Shown here piece after piece: positions 36,515 to 45,278 of a stretch of 64,000 nt of DNA. Under the pieces are notes generated by a model. That model did not search any database. It was not told the DNA's origin and saw nothing but the letters and a program-made list of their open reading frames with translations. The stretch comes from Rhizobium leguminosarum. Its GTDB lineage: Bacteria > Pseudomonadota > Alphaproteobacteria > Rhizobiales > Rhizobiaceae. The number at the start of each line of letters is the position of its first letter. Position 1 is the first letter of the stretch. Position numbers and translations under genes: made by a program. Location: positions 2,418,001-2,482,000 of the forward strand of contig NZ_CP025012.1 of NCBI RefSeq assembly GCF_002953715.1. Direction: 5' to 3'.

Positions 36515-36648
36515 CCTGCTGATCTAGGCCCCGCAAAGGGCAAGGTCAACGCCGCGCCCATCACCTCACTTGAAGTTGCTGAGATGACCATGACTCACTT
36601 TGTGAAGTGTCGGATTTAAATCCTCGGAGAACCCGCACAACGCGATGA

Positions 36649-36664
36649 ATATATTGCAATATAT
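36649..36664. promoter_or_regulatory. Perfect 16-bp AT palindrome upstream of cobA
   Basis: ATATATTGCAATATAT is a perfect 16-bp palindrome, 135 bp before the cobA start, in the gap after the nucleoside hydrolase gene. It looks like a dimeric regulator site or part of a promoter giving cobA its own start. No regulator can be named. Confidence 0.4.
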
Positions 36665-36669
36665 CCCGA

Positions 36670-36693
36670 GGGCCGGCCGCGATGCTGCCGGCC
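36670..36693 (-). terminator. Hairpin after the nucleoside hydrolase gene
   Basis: GGGCCGGC at 36670-36677 can pair with GCCGGCCT from 36686 (one G-T pair at the end), 11 bp past the stop of the nucleoside hydrolase gene. No T-run follows on the minus strand, so it may reduce but not abolish readthrough into cobA. Confidence 0.45.
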
Positions 36694-36703
36694 TTCAAGC
36701 TTG

Positions 36704-37657
36704 TCAGGCTGCAAGCAGCGTATTGCGGATGAGATCCAGGACCCTTTCCGACTCGATGCCTGTGCAGACGATCTGGCTCGGCAAGCCATCCCAAGCGCCA
36801 TCAGGCGGAAAACGCCGCCCATCTGGCCTGACGATCGTCTGGCCATCGGCGATGCCGCCGCAGACGACACGTACCGCACCCGATATTGACGAGAACAGCT
36901 CCGGCACCACGACATAGACGCAGGCGCAGCTGTCATGCACCATCATGCCGTCTTCAACCGCGTGCTTGTAGAAATCGATGTAGGACTGCGAGAGTGCGTC
37001 GAGCTGCTTGACCGCCTTGTCGCCCTTAGCCGCCATATCGCCGAGATAGCTGCGGCTCATCGTGGTGATCGCGGTGACGTCGAGGCCGATGACGGCCACC
37101 TTCCAGGGCGCGGTCATGACGATGTCGGCAGCCTCAGGATCACCGTGGATATTGGCCTCGGCCACCGGCGAGACATTGCCCGGCACATAGAAATTGCCGC
37201 CCATGATGACGACGTCCTTGGCCAGCGTCGCAATCTCGGGATCTTCCTTCAGCGCCAGCGCCAGATTGGTCATTCGGCCAACGGCGACGAGTCGCACTTC
37301 GCCCGGATGAGCGCGCACCGTGTCGATGATAAAGCGATGCGCCGGGCGCGGATCGAGCGGCAGGTCGATCGTCTCGGGCACGTCGATATCGCCGAGGCCG
37401 TTCTCGCCATGCACCATCGCCGGCCACGGCCGCTCCGCGCGCGCGGAATCGATGGTGACGCTGGCGCCTTTGGAAACGGGTGCCGGAATATTCCATTCGC
37501 GCTTGAGGAAAAGCGCATTGCGCGTCGTCGTCTCGACCGAGGCATTACCGAAGACCGTGGTGATGCCGAGAAGCTCGATTTCGGGATGACGATGCAGGAA
37601 GAGAAGCGCCATGGCGTCGTCGACGCCAGGGTCGGTGTCATAGATGACCTTGTGCAT
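36704..37657 (-). CDS. Inosine/uridine-preferring nucleoside hydrolase
   Basis: A 317-residue nucleoside hydrolase that cleaves ribonucleosides to base and ribose. The calcium-binding DTDPGVDDAMALL motif lies at residues 8-20, and the family VVIMGGNFYVPGN and the late GLDVT region are present. It sits between cobE and cobA on the same strand, interrupting the otherwise tightly packed cob genes. A role in purine salvage is the simple reading. Any link to the lower-ligand base of cobalamin is speculation. Confidence 0.92.
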   Translation of the reverse strand: MHKVIYDTDPGVDDAMALLFLHRHPEIELLGITTVFGNASVETTTRNALFLKREWNIPAPVSKGASVTIDSARAERPWPAMVHGENGLGDIDVPETIDLPLDPRPAHRFIIDTVRAHPGEVRLVAVGRMTNLALALKEDPEIATLAKDVVIMGGNFYVPGNVSPVAEANIHGDPEAADIVMTAPWKVAVIGLDVTAITTMSRSYLGDMAAKGDKAVKQLDALSQSYIDFYKHAVEDGMMVHDSCACVYVVVPELFSSISGAVRVVCGGIADGQTIVRPDGRRFPPDGAWDGLPSQIVCTGIESERVLDLIRNTLLAA

Positions 37658-37729
37658 GAATGTTCCTTTATATGCTGTCTTCGCGATGGCGCCGCACCGC
37701 GCTACGAAATGCCGCCACCATAACGCCCG

Positions 37730-38149
37730 TCAGCCATTCTGCAACAGGATGCGGGCGACTGCCGCCGTCGCATGCGCAGATTTGATCTTGGCGACGGCAA
37801 GCTCGGCCGAGGCGCCGGCAGCCGCTAGCGCTGCCGCCTCGGCAACGCCATGGCAGCCGACGCGGGCAAAGACGATCTCCGATGGGTTCTTCAGCCGCGG
37901 CGTCTCCTCCTCTAGCCGCGCGGCAGCAAAAAACACCGCCGGCACGGAGAAATGAGCGGCGACCGCAAGCACCGCTGGCTCGCTCTTGCGGCTGTCGATC
38001 GAAGCGATGGCGGCAAGCGCCTCCGCACCTGCGCCCGCCTCCCGCAACGCCCATTCAGCGAGCGCCAGCACCTCGTGCACCGGCGCGCCGCGCTCGCAGC
38101 CGAGCCCGAGCACCAGAGGCCGAAGGCCGTCGAATTTCACGTCACTCAT
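37730..38149 (-). CDS. cobE: Cobalamin biosynthesis protein CobE (CbiG C-terminal type)
   Basis: A 139-residue protein matching CobE, the stand-alone form of the CbiG C-terminal domain. The motifs are LGLGCERGAP near the N-terminus and ASIDSRKSEPAVLAVA. ATG 38149 gives the normal start; upstream frame lacks similarity. CobE is required in the aerobic pathway but its exact step is not settled. It is separated from cobA by the nucleoside hydrolase gene and from cobO by two more non-cob genes. Confidence 0.9.
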   Translation of the reverse strand: MSDVKFDGLRPLVLGLGCERGAPVHEVLALAEWALREAGAGAEALAAIASIDSRKSEPAVLAVAAHFSVPAVFFAAARLEEETPRLKNPSEIVFARVGCHGVAEAAALAAAGASAELAVAKIKSAHATAAVARILLQNG

Positions 38150-38211
38150 GATCTGGTCCCTAACACGCATCGGACCCAAGACACAGACCTGCGGCATCTT
38201 TGGCTCGGCGT

Positions 38212-38868
38212 TTACTTGCCGAACTTGATCTCGTCGATCGCAGTCAGCGTCGTCTTGGCCGAAACGCCGGGCGCATTGGCGAAATGCCAGGCGACATATT
38301 GCTCGGCATAGGGATTGGTGGAGGACATGCCGTCAACCGGCAGGACGACGTTCATGCCCTTCAGCGCCGCATAGGCGGCCGTATTCAGCACCGCGCCTTC
38401 CGAGGCCGTGCCCGTGACGATGACTGTTTTGATGCCCTTGTCCTTCAGGATCTTTTCGAGATCGGTGTTGATGAACTTGTTGGCGCCGGATTGCACGACC
38501 CGATCGCCCTCCTTCGGCGCCAGCACCGTGGCGATATCACCCGAGGTCGCGCCGCCGGTGATGCTGTAGACGAGGGGAACGCCGCTCGCGCGCGCCTCTT
38601 TCATCAGCTCTTCGACCTTCGGCAGCGAAGCGATGCAGCGCTGCTTGGTCTTGGTGTTGCACGGCCCTTTCTCCGGGTTCTGCGCGCCATTGAAATCGAG
38701 AAGCAGAAGTGCGGTATCCGACGTCTTCAGATCGACCGGTTTCAGAACAGGAGCAGCCGGCGCCTTCACCGTGCTCCAGTCATCGATGATCGTCGCCTCG
38801 GCGCCGGATGAGACGAAAACGGCAATCAAAAGAGAGCCGGCGAATGCGGCCGCAGCCTTGGTTTTCAT
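38212..38868 (-). CDS. Secreted isochorismatase-like protein lacking the catalytic cysteine
   Basis: A 218-residue protein with a signal peptide (MKTKAAAAFAGSLLIAVFV, then SSGAEA) and an isochorismatase-like fold. The catalytic Asp is in LLLLDFNGAQ and the following lysine region (GANKF) is present, but the position of the nucleophilic cysteine, usually in a GxxTxxCV stretch, reads VTGTASEGAVLNTA. The only cysteines are in GPCNTKTKQRC, far from that site. It is therefore probably not a standard cysteine hydrolase. GGAG precedes the ATG at 38868. It is embedded among cob genes. Confidence 0.85.
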   Translation of the reverse strand: MKTKAAAAFAGSLLIAVFVSSGAEATIIDDWSTVKAPAAPVLKPVDLKTSDTALLLLDFNGAQNPEKGPCNTKTKQRCIASLPKVEELMKEARASGVPLVYSITGGATSGDIATVLAPKEGDRVVQSGANKFINTDLEKILKDKGIKTVIVTGTASEGAVLNTAAYAALKGMNVVLPVDGMSSTNPYAEQYVAWHFANAPGVSAKTTLTAIDEIKFGK

Positions 38869-38974
38869 GATGGTATTCTCCGGAGCAAGGGATCGCGGCA
38901 AATGTCCGAATAAGCCATCCGCCTGTCAAATCACCAAGCCGCGACCGGTATTTGATCCATGTTCGATGCCCTAG

Positions 38975-39598
38975 TCAGGCATCTGCCAGACGATTCGGGA
39001 TGAGTTCCGACTGCATCCAGTGCGTTTCGCTCTGAACGTGATTGTCCCGCACATACTTGCCCATCCGCACCGGCATGTCTGCTTCCGGGAACGCGTCGGC
39101 GATCCGAGCCACAAACCCCTCCTGCCTGGTCTTATCAAGCAAGGCCGCAATATCCTCGAATAGACCGGCTCTGTATGGCCCTCGATAGAGAGTCGACACC
39201 GGAACGATGCCCAGTTCTTCGAACCGGGCCAGAGTCAGATCCCAGGATTGGACTTCACCGTCGATAATCCATGCAAAGCCGAGGAAATAAGACGGCAGAT
39301 CAACATAACCGATCGCGTGCCGGGCATAGAGGTTCTCGCCGACGATGCGTTCGCCGTCTGCCAGCTGCGAGCTTATCCCGGCAGCAAAAGCCTTAAGCCA
39401 ATCGCGCGACGAATGATAACGGCTATCGGGGCTACGGGCGTGCGACCCACCCCGATGAATGGTCGTGTTCTCACCATCCATTTTCTCGGTAATAAGAAGA
39501 TCTCCGACCATCAGGCCGTCAAGCATCGTCATGACCTTGTCGTCACTTGTCGCTCCGGGCGACATCGGAAGGTGATAGGTACGACCGTATTTCTTCAT
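38975..39598 (-). CDS. RNA ligase family protein (Rnl2-like)
   Basis: A 207-residue nucleotidyltransferase of the RNA ligase superfamily, starting MKKYGRTYHLPMSPG. Motif I with the adenylated lysine is TEKMDGENTT (about residues 36-45), followed by a motif III-like FLGFAWII, motif IV EGFVAR and motif V MGKYVRDN. It lacks a long C-terminal domain. Such proteins join or repair RNA ends. It lies 60 bp downstream of cobO on the same strand, inside the cobalamin cluster, which has no obvious need for RNA ligation. The start is uncertain because no strong ribosome site is seen. Confidence 0.85.
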   Translation of the reverse strand: MKKYGRTYHLPMSPGATSDDKVMTMLDGLMVGDLLITEKMDGENTTIHRGGSHARSPDSRYHSSRDWLKAFAAGISSQLADGERIVGENLYARHAIGYVDLPSYFLGFAWIIDGEVQSWDLTLARFEELGIVPVSTLYRGPYRAGLFEDIAALLDKTRQEGFVARIADAFPEADMPVRMGKYVRDNHVQSETHWMQSELIPNRLADA

Positions 39599-39658
39599 GG
39601 TGACGAAGGCATAACCGTTCGCAAGCACACAACACAAGGGTAGCTTTGGGCCATAACC

Positions 39659-40309
39659 TCAGAACTCCACGCCCGGCTGACCCTTGATGCCGGAGCGGAA
39701 GGGGTGTTTGACGAGTTCCATCTCGGTCACCAGATCGGCAATCTCGATCAGTTCTTCCTTGGCGTTGCGGCCGGTCAGCACGACATGCGTCATGGCGGGC
39801 TTCTCGCTCTTCAGGAAGGCGACGACATCGTTGATGTCGAGATAGTCGTAGCGCAGCGCGATGTTGATCTCGTCCAGCAGCACCATGGAGTTGCTTTCGT
39901 CGCGGATCAGCTCCTTGGCCTTTTCCCAGGCGGCCGAGGCGGCGGCAACATCGCGGGCGCGGTCCTGCGTTTCCCAGGTGAAGCCTTCGCCCATCGTGTG
40001 GAACTGGCAGAGGTCGGAGAAATGCTTCTCGATCAGGTCGCGTTCGCCGGTCCACATCGCGCCCTTGATGAACTGCACGACGGCCGACGGCTTGCCGTGG
40101 GCGATATGACGGAAGATCATGCCGAAGGCGGCCGAGGACTTGCCCTTGCCCTTGCCGGTGTGAACGATGATCAGGCCCTTGCCGTCGGTCTTGGTCGCCA
40201 TGATCTTATCGCGCGCGGCCTTCTTCTTCGCCATCTTCTCGGCGTGGCGCGCATCATCCTTGCCAGCTCCGCCGTCTGCGATCTCGCTATCAGGGGTCTC
40301 GTCGCTCAT
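39659..40309 (-). CDS. cobO: Cob(I)yrinic acid a,c-diamide adenosyltransferase CobO
   Basis: A 216-residue corrinoid adenosyltransferase of the CobA/CobO type, which transfers the adenosyl group of ATP to cob(I)alamin precursors. The P-loop is IVHTGKGKGKSSAAFGM near residue 50, and VLLDEINIALRYDY is conserved in the family. The N-terminal 40 residues are basic and lysine-rich. It overlaps cobN by four bases (ATGA). Confidence 0.95.
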   Translation of the reverse strand: MSDETPDSEIADGGAGKDDARHAEKMAKKKAARDKIMATKTDGKGLIIVHTGKGKGKSSAAFGMIFRHIAHGKPSAVVQFIKGAMWTGERDLIEKHFSDLCQFHTMGEGFTWETQDRARDVAAASAAWEKAKELIRDESNSMVLLDEINIALRYDYLDINDVVAFLKSEKPAMTHVVLTGRNAKEELIEIADLVTEMELVKHPFRSGIKGQPGVEF

Positions 40310-43300
40310 TGGGTTACCTCAATCTGTTGAGTAGAAGCCAGGTCGAACCGGGCCGAATTGCTGCGCGGCGTCCAGAGGCTGCGGTCGATCGCCTCCAGCA
40401 GCCGCTCCTTCATCTCGTCGAATGCCGCAGGGTTCTTTTCGATCATGAAATCGCGCACGCCGGGATCGGCAACGAAAGCTTGGTACACCGCCTCGAAATG
40501 ATGCTCGCCGACCGCACCCGTCGTCGCCGAAAAGGCGAAGAGATAATCGACGGTGGCGGCGATCTCTGCCGCCCCCTTGTAGCCGTGGCGCATGACGCCC
40601 GATATCCATTTCGGATTGACGACACGCCCGCGCACGACGCGGCCGATCTCCTCTTCCAGCGAGCGGATCACCGGCTTTTCCGGCCTTGAATGGTCGTTGT
40701 GATAGATCGAGGGACGCGCACCGGAGAGCTGTTCGGACGCCGCCGCCATGCCGCCCTCAAACTGGTAATAGTCATCGCTGTCGAGCAGGTCGTGCTCGCG
40801 ATTGTCCTGGTTCTGAATGACCGCCTGCACCGAGCGCAGCCGCTCCTCGAACAGACCGCGTTCGGCCTTGCCCTCCTCGCCGGCGCCATAGGCATAGCTG
40901 CCCCAGACGAGATAGGCCTCGGCGAGATCGGCGCGCCGTTCCCAACCCTTCTCGTCGATCAGCGCCTGCAATCCGGCGCCATAGGCACCAGGCTTCGAAC
41001 CGAAGACCCGGTAGCCCGCCCGGCGCGCCGCCGTCTTTCCGTCAAGACCTGCAGCCGCAAGCCGCGCCGCCTCGCTGCGCATCCGCTCGGCAATGGGATT
41101 ATCGCCAGCATCCTCCTCCAGCGCGCCGACGGCGCGGATCGCCTTGTCGAACAGCGCGATCTGCTCGGGAAAAGCATCGCGAAAGAAGCCGGAGATCCTG
41201 AGCGTCACGTCGACCCGCGGCCGTCGCAACATCGCCGGCGCAATGATCTCGTAGCCGGTGACGCGGCGTGAACTCATGTCCCAGAGCGGCTTGACGCCGA
41301 TCAGCGCCAGCGCCTGGGCGATATCGTCACCGCCGGTGCGCATGTTCGACGTGCCCCACGCCGTCAGCCCGAAGGAAACCGGCCATTCGCCATGATCCTG
41401 CACATAGCGGCGCACCAGCAGCTCAGCCGATTTGCAGCCGAGTTCGTAGGCAGCGGGCGTCGGCACTGCGCGGCTGTCGACCGAATAGAAATTCCGCCCC
41501 GTCGGCAAGACGTCAGGCCGCCCGCGCGTCGGCGCGCCCGAGGGACCGGGCGCGACGAAGCGGCCGTCGAGCCCGTTGAGTAGACCGTGAATTTCGGCGG
41601 GGCCACAGGCGAGGATGGAGGGCTTGAGGCGGGTTTCGATTTCGGAGAGTACAGCCTGCGTAGCCTTCCAGTTCGCCGGGCACTCCATTTCGCCGGAAAC
41701 GAACTTTGCTGCCAGCAGTTCGATACGCTCGACAGCGTCGCCGTTGGTTCGCCATGGGGCGTCGAGAATATCTGTGAGGATATCAGGACGCGGGCCGGTC
41801 CAAACGGCTGCCATGTCGGTGTCGAGGGGATCGAAAGAAGACCCCTCCCCAGCCCCTCCCCACAGGTGGGAGGGGCCTACCGCTGCGCTTGCGGCAACCT
41901 CTGCGACCAAAACTGATGTTGAGACGGTGCGCCCAGCAACTCCCTCCCCCTTGTGGGGAGGGGTTGGGGAGGGGTTTCCGAACGCATCCACCGCGATCGC
42001 CCGCTGCAAGCTCGCATCCCCACCCTCACCAAGCCCGCGCGGCACCCGCGCCAGCGCCACCGTCAGATCGGTCAGCAGCCGCCCCTCCGGCGACACACCA
42101 AACACATGCAGCCCGTCGCGGATCTGCATTTCCTTGAGGTCGCAGAGATAGGCGTCGAGCTTCTTCAGCGCTTCGCCCTCGCTTTCCCCCTTGGCAATGC
42201 CGGCATCCCTGTCGAGGCCGATATCGGTAACGAGCTCGAGGATCTGCCGGCTGAGCAGACGAATGCGGCGGGGATCGCCGCCCGACGCCTCGTAATATTC
42301 GTCGACCAGCGCCTCCAGATCCTTCAGTGGCCCATAGCTTTCGGCGCGCGTCAAAGGCGGCGTCAGGTGATCGATGATGACGGCAGCACTGCGGCGTTTC
42401 GCCTGTGTGCCCTCGCCCGGATCGTTGACGATGAAGGGATAGAGATGCGGCAGCGGCCCGAGGATCGCCTCGGGATAACAGCTTTCAGACAGCGCCAGCG
42501 CCTTGCCCGGCAGCCATTCGAGATTGCCGTGTTTGCCCATATGGATGACGGCATGAGCGCCGAATTTCTCGCGCAGGAAAGCATAGAAGGCGAGATAACC
42601 GTGCGGCGGCACGAGATCCGGCGAATGATAGCTCTCTTTCGGATCGATATTGTAGCCGCGCGCCGGCTGGATGCCGACCAGCACATCGCCGAAACGGGCA
42701 AAAGGCAGGGCGAAGACGCCCTCGCGAACATACGGATCATCTACGGGATCGCCCCAGCGGGCTCTCACCTCATCCTGAATCTTGTTAGGAAGAGATTCCA
42801 GGAAGCTGTTGTACAGACTCAGGGAAAGCGTCTCGCGGATGATCTTTCCATCGGAACCGGAATTGGTCGGCCCTTGCATCAGGTGCCGGATCAGCGCATC
42901 GCCGTCGGCGGGAATCTCGGCGACCGGATACCCGGCCACCCGCATAGCCTTCAGCACCTCGACGGTGCCGGCCGGCGTATCCAAACCGACGCCGTTGCCG
43001 AGCCGGCCGTCCCGGTTCGGGTAGTTCGCCATGACGAGCGCGATGCGCCGGTCGCCGGCGGAAGTCTTCCGCAGCCGCGCCCAATTGGCGGCAAGCTCCG
43101 CCGTATAGCGCACCCGGCCGGCATCGGCCTGGCTGGCGACGATATTCGTCTCGACCAGCGCATCGTAGCGCGCCGCCGTCTTGAAGGAGATCGCCCGAGC
43201 CAGCACCCGGCCATCGACTTCAGGCAGTGCCACGTTCATGCCGAGATCGCGCGCCGACAAGCCCTGCGAGGAAGCTGCCCATGCCTCCCTCGACGAGGCC

Positions 43301-44220
43301 GACAGGATCGCCTGCAGCACAATCGCCTCATTCGCCTCCAGCACTGTCGGCTGCCGGTCTGCACCCGGTGCCGAGACCGCAAAGCCCGTCGTGTTGATGA
43401 CGACGTCGGGTTTCAACGCCGAAAATACGCTTTCAAGAATGCCGGTCGAAATCGGATCTTTAAGACTATAGGCAAAGACCGGCAGCGGGCGGAGGTCGAG
43501 TGCGGCCAGCGCTTCGACAAGCGCTTCGATCGGCCCGGTCTCGCCGCTCTGCACCAGGGCGCGGTAGAAGCTGATGGCGACTGTCGGGCGGGCAAATCCC
43601 TCGTCCGCTACCATCCCCGCACCCGAAGACATCTCTGCAGCAACCCGCCGCCACTCCTCGACCCCGATCAGTCCCCGCCCCGGCCACCAGATACCAGCCT
43701 TCATCAAAGGCACCGCCGGCGCCGGTTTCTCGGCGCCTGAGAGCATCGCCCCAGCATAATCGAGAAACGCCCGCGCATTGGCATCGCCGCCCTCGATCAG
43801 ATAGGCCCAGAGCGCGTTGAGATCGCCGAGCCCGATATTCGAAAACGGCACCAGCCCCGCATCCGGCCTGGCATCGCCCGGCAGCACCGCGATCAGCGAA
43901 CCGGCGCGGGCCGCTGCCGCATGCAGCGCCTCCAGCGCATAGTGGAAATAGCTGGCGCCGCCGAGTGCACGCACGATGATCAGCTTGGCATGCCGTGCCG
44001 TGCGCTCGACATAGGTATCGACCGACATCGGATGCTTGAGGCTCATCAGGCTGGCGAGCCGAACCGACGGCGCCGCCCCGAGATCGCGATGGGCCGCCGC
44101 GATCGCGGCAAGCTCGGTGTCGGCCGCCGACAGGAACAGGATGTCGCCCGGCGTCTGCCCAAGGTCGATTGCCTCCTCGCCGTCGCTGATCGTTCCCTGC
44201 TGGGCCAGAAGCAGATGCAT
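40306..44220 (-). CDS. cobN: Cobaltochelatase subunit CobN, with in-frame repeat insertion
   Basis: A 1304-residue large subunit of the ATP-dependent aerobic cobaltochelatase, which inserts cobalt into hydrogenobyrinic acid a,c-diamide with CobS and CobT (not in this window). Family motifs include HMGKHGNLEWLPGKALAL and GTSNMRTGGDDIAQALALIG. A stretch beginning GNPSPTPPHKGEG and ending SHLWGGAGEGSS is encoded by a 135-bp palindromic element at 41841-41975 and has no counterpart in the conserved fold. Reading frame is kept through it. It starts four bases after the stop of cobW and overlaps cobO. Confidence 0.95.
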   Translation of the reverse strand: MHLLLAQQGTISDGEEAIDLGQTPGDILFLSAADTELAAIAAAHRDLGAAPSVRLASLMSLKHPMSVDTYVERTARHAKLIIVRALGGASYFHYALEALHAAAARAGSLIAVLPGDARPDAGLVPFSNIGLGDLNALWAYLIEGGDANARAFLDYAGAMLSGAEKPAPAVPLMKAGIWWPGRGLIGVEEWRRVAAEMSSGAGMVADEGFARPTVAISFYRALVQSGETGPIEALVEALAALDLRPLPVFAYSLKDPISTGILESVFSALKPDVVINTTGFAVSAPGADRQPTVLEANEAIVLQAILSASSREAWAASSQGLSARDLGMNVALPEVDGRVLARAISFKTAARYDALVETNIVASQADAGRVRYTAELAANWARLRKTSAGDRRIALVMANYPNRDGRLGNGVGLDTPAGTVEVLKAMRVAGYPVAEIPADGDALIRHLMQGPTNSGSDGKIIRETLSLSLYNSFLESLPNKIQDEVRARWGDPVDDPYVREGVFALPFARFGDVLVGIQPARGYNIDPKESYHSPDLVPPHGYLAFYAFLREKFGAHAVIHMGKHGNLEWLPGKALALSESCYPEAILGPLPHLYPFIVNDPGEGTQAKRRSAAVIIDHLTPPLTRAESYGPLKDLEALVDEYYEASGGDPRRIRLLSRQILELVTDIGLDRDAGIAKGESEGEALKKLDAYLCDLKEMQIRDGLHVFGVSPEGRLLTDLTVALARVPRGLGEGGDASLQRAIAVDAFGNPSPTPPHKGEGVAGRTVSTSVLVAEVAASAAVGPSHLWGGAGEGSSFDPLDTDMAAVWTGPRPDILTDILDAPWRTNGDAVERIELLAAKFVSGEMECPANWKATQAVLSEIETRLKPSILACGPAEIHGLLNGLDGRFVAPGPSGAPTRGRPDVLPTGRNFYSVDSRAVPTPAAYELGCKSAELLVRRYVQDHGEWPVSFGLTAWGTSNMRTGGDDIAQALALIGVKPLWDMSSRRVTGYEIIAPAMLRRPRVDVTLRISGFFRDAFPEQIALFDKAIRAVGALEEDAGDNPIAERMRSEAARLAAAGLDGKTAARRAGYRVFGSKPGAYGAGLQALIDEKGWERRADLAEAYLVWGSYAYGAGEEGKAERGLFEERLRSVQAVIQNQDNREHDLLDSDDYYQFEGGMAAASEQLSGARPSIYHNDHSRPEKPVIRSLEEEIGRVVRGRVVNPKWISGVMRHGYKGAAEIAATVDYLFAFSATTGAVGEHHFEAVYQAFVADPGVRDFMIEKNPAAFDEMKERLLEAIDRSLWTPRSNSARFDLASTQQIEVTQ
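41841..41975. repeat. 135-bp palindromic element inserted in frame in cobN
   Basis: The ends at 41841-41864 and 41952-41975 form a 24-bp inverted repeat with one mismatch, rich in CCCCTCCCC blocks. Inside, each end has a second hairpin (CCCCTCCC with GGGAGGGG type). The length of 135 bp equals 45 codons, and no stop codon occurs in the cobN frame. The SPTPPHKGEG-type peptide is one I recognise from repeats in rhizobial genomes. Mobile by its palindromic form, though no transposase is present. Confidence 0.9.
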
Positions 44221-44224
44221 CGGT

Positions 44225-45274
44225 CTATGCCAGCGCTTCGATCGCCGCCCTCACAGCGCCCTGGTCCATTTCGTGCAGGCCAATGACGACGAGGCGTGTG
44301 CCGCGCTTTTCTCCGGCTACCCAGGCGCGGTCGAAATAATGGTCAACGCGGCTGCCGACGGCCTGGAGCTGCAGGCGCATCGGCTTGCCTGAAACATCGA
44401 CGAAACCCTTGAGACGCAGCACGTCATGGGCTGATATGATGTCCTTCAGCGCATCGACGAAGCCGGCGGGATCGGCAATAGGGCCGAGATCGACGACGAA
44501 GCTGTCGAATTCATCATGGTCGTGCGGCGCACCGTCTTCATGCTCCAGCTCGTGATGCGACTTGCGATTGGCGACATCGTCCTCCGTGCCGACGCCGAGG
44601 CCGAGCAGAATGCCAGCCGACACCTCGCCATTCCGCGCCTCGATCATCACAGGCTTGCGCACCGTGCGGGAGGCGACCTCGCCTCGCACCCTGATAAGGC
44701 CCGCCGCATCGATCAGGTCTGTCTTGTTGAGCACGATGAGGTCGGCGCAGGTCAGCTGATCCTCGAACAGCTCCTCGATCGGGCTTTCGTGATCGAGCGA
44801 TTCATCCTCGGCGCGGCGCGCATCGACCGCATCATGGTCGTCGGCGAAGCGGCCGGCGGCAACGGCAGCACTATCGACCACCGTGATGACGCCGTCGACG
44901 GTCACCTGGGTACGAATGTCGGGCCAGTTGAAGGCGGCGACCAGCGGCTGCGGCAAAGCAAGGCCCGAGGTCTCGATGACGATATGGTCGGGCCGCTGTT
45001 CGCGCTCGAGCAGCTTCGTCATCGTCGGAATGAAATCGTCCGCAACGGTGCAGCAGATGCAGCCGTTGGTCAGCTCGATGATGTCGTCCTCGGTGCAATT
45101 CTCCGCACCGCAGCCCTTCAGCACGTCGCCGTCGACGCCGAGATCGCCGAATTCGTTGATAATAAGCGCAATCTTCTTGCCGCCGGCATTGGTCAGCAGG
45201 TTGCGGATCATCGTCGTTTTGCCGGCACCGAGGAAGCCGGTGATGACGGTTGCGGGAATCTTCTGCTGGTTCAT
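44225..45274 (-). CDS. cobW: Cobalamin biosynthesis GTPase CobW
   Basis: A 349-residue G3E GTPase that delivers metal, probably cobalt, in cobalamin synthesis. The P-loop is TGFLGAGKTTMIRN near residue 12, the metal-binding CxCC motif is NGCICCTVADD, and a His/Asp/Glu-rich stretch (HHELEHEDGAPHDHDEFD) lies near residue 235. The C-terminal CobW domain is complete. It starts four bases after the cobP stop and ends four bases before cobN. Confidence 0.95.
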   Translation of the reverse strand: MNQQKIPATVITGFLGAGKTTMIRNLLTNAGGKKIALIINEFGDLGVDGDVLKGCGAENCTEDDIIELTNGCICCTVADDFIPTMTKLLEREQRPDHIVIETSGLALPQPLVAAFNWPDIRTQVTVDGVITVVDSAAVAAGRFADDHDAVDARRAEDESLDHESPIEELFEDQLTCADLIVLNKTDLIDAAGLIRVRGEVASRTVRKPVMIEARNGEVSAGILLGLGVGTEDDVANRKSHHELEHEDGAPHDHDEFDSFVVDLGPIADPAGFVDALKDIISAHDVLRLKGFVDVSGKPMRLQLQAVGSRVDHYFDRAWVAGEKRGTRLVVIGLHEMDQGAVRAAIEALA

Positions 45275-45278
45275 GGAC

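Noticed and set aside
36704-39637. The non-cob genes as a genomic island or prophage insertion
   Set aside because: No integrase, transposase, tRNA or flanking direct repeats were seen, and base composition looks like that of the neighbours.
41820-41990. Possible CRISPR-like repeats in the G/C-block region of cobN
   Set aside because: There are only inverted, not regularly spaced direct repeats, and the frame of cobN continues through them.
41953-43740. A 595-codon frame opposite cobN
   Set aside because: CobN is unmistakable on the minus strand; the opposite frame has no motif and shadow composition.
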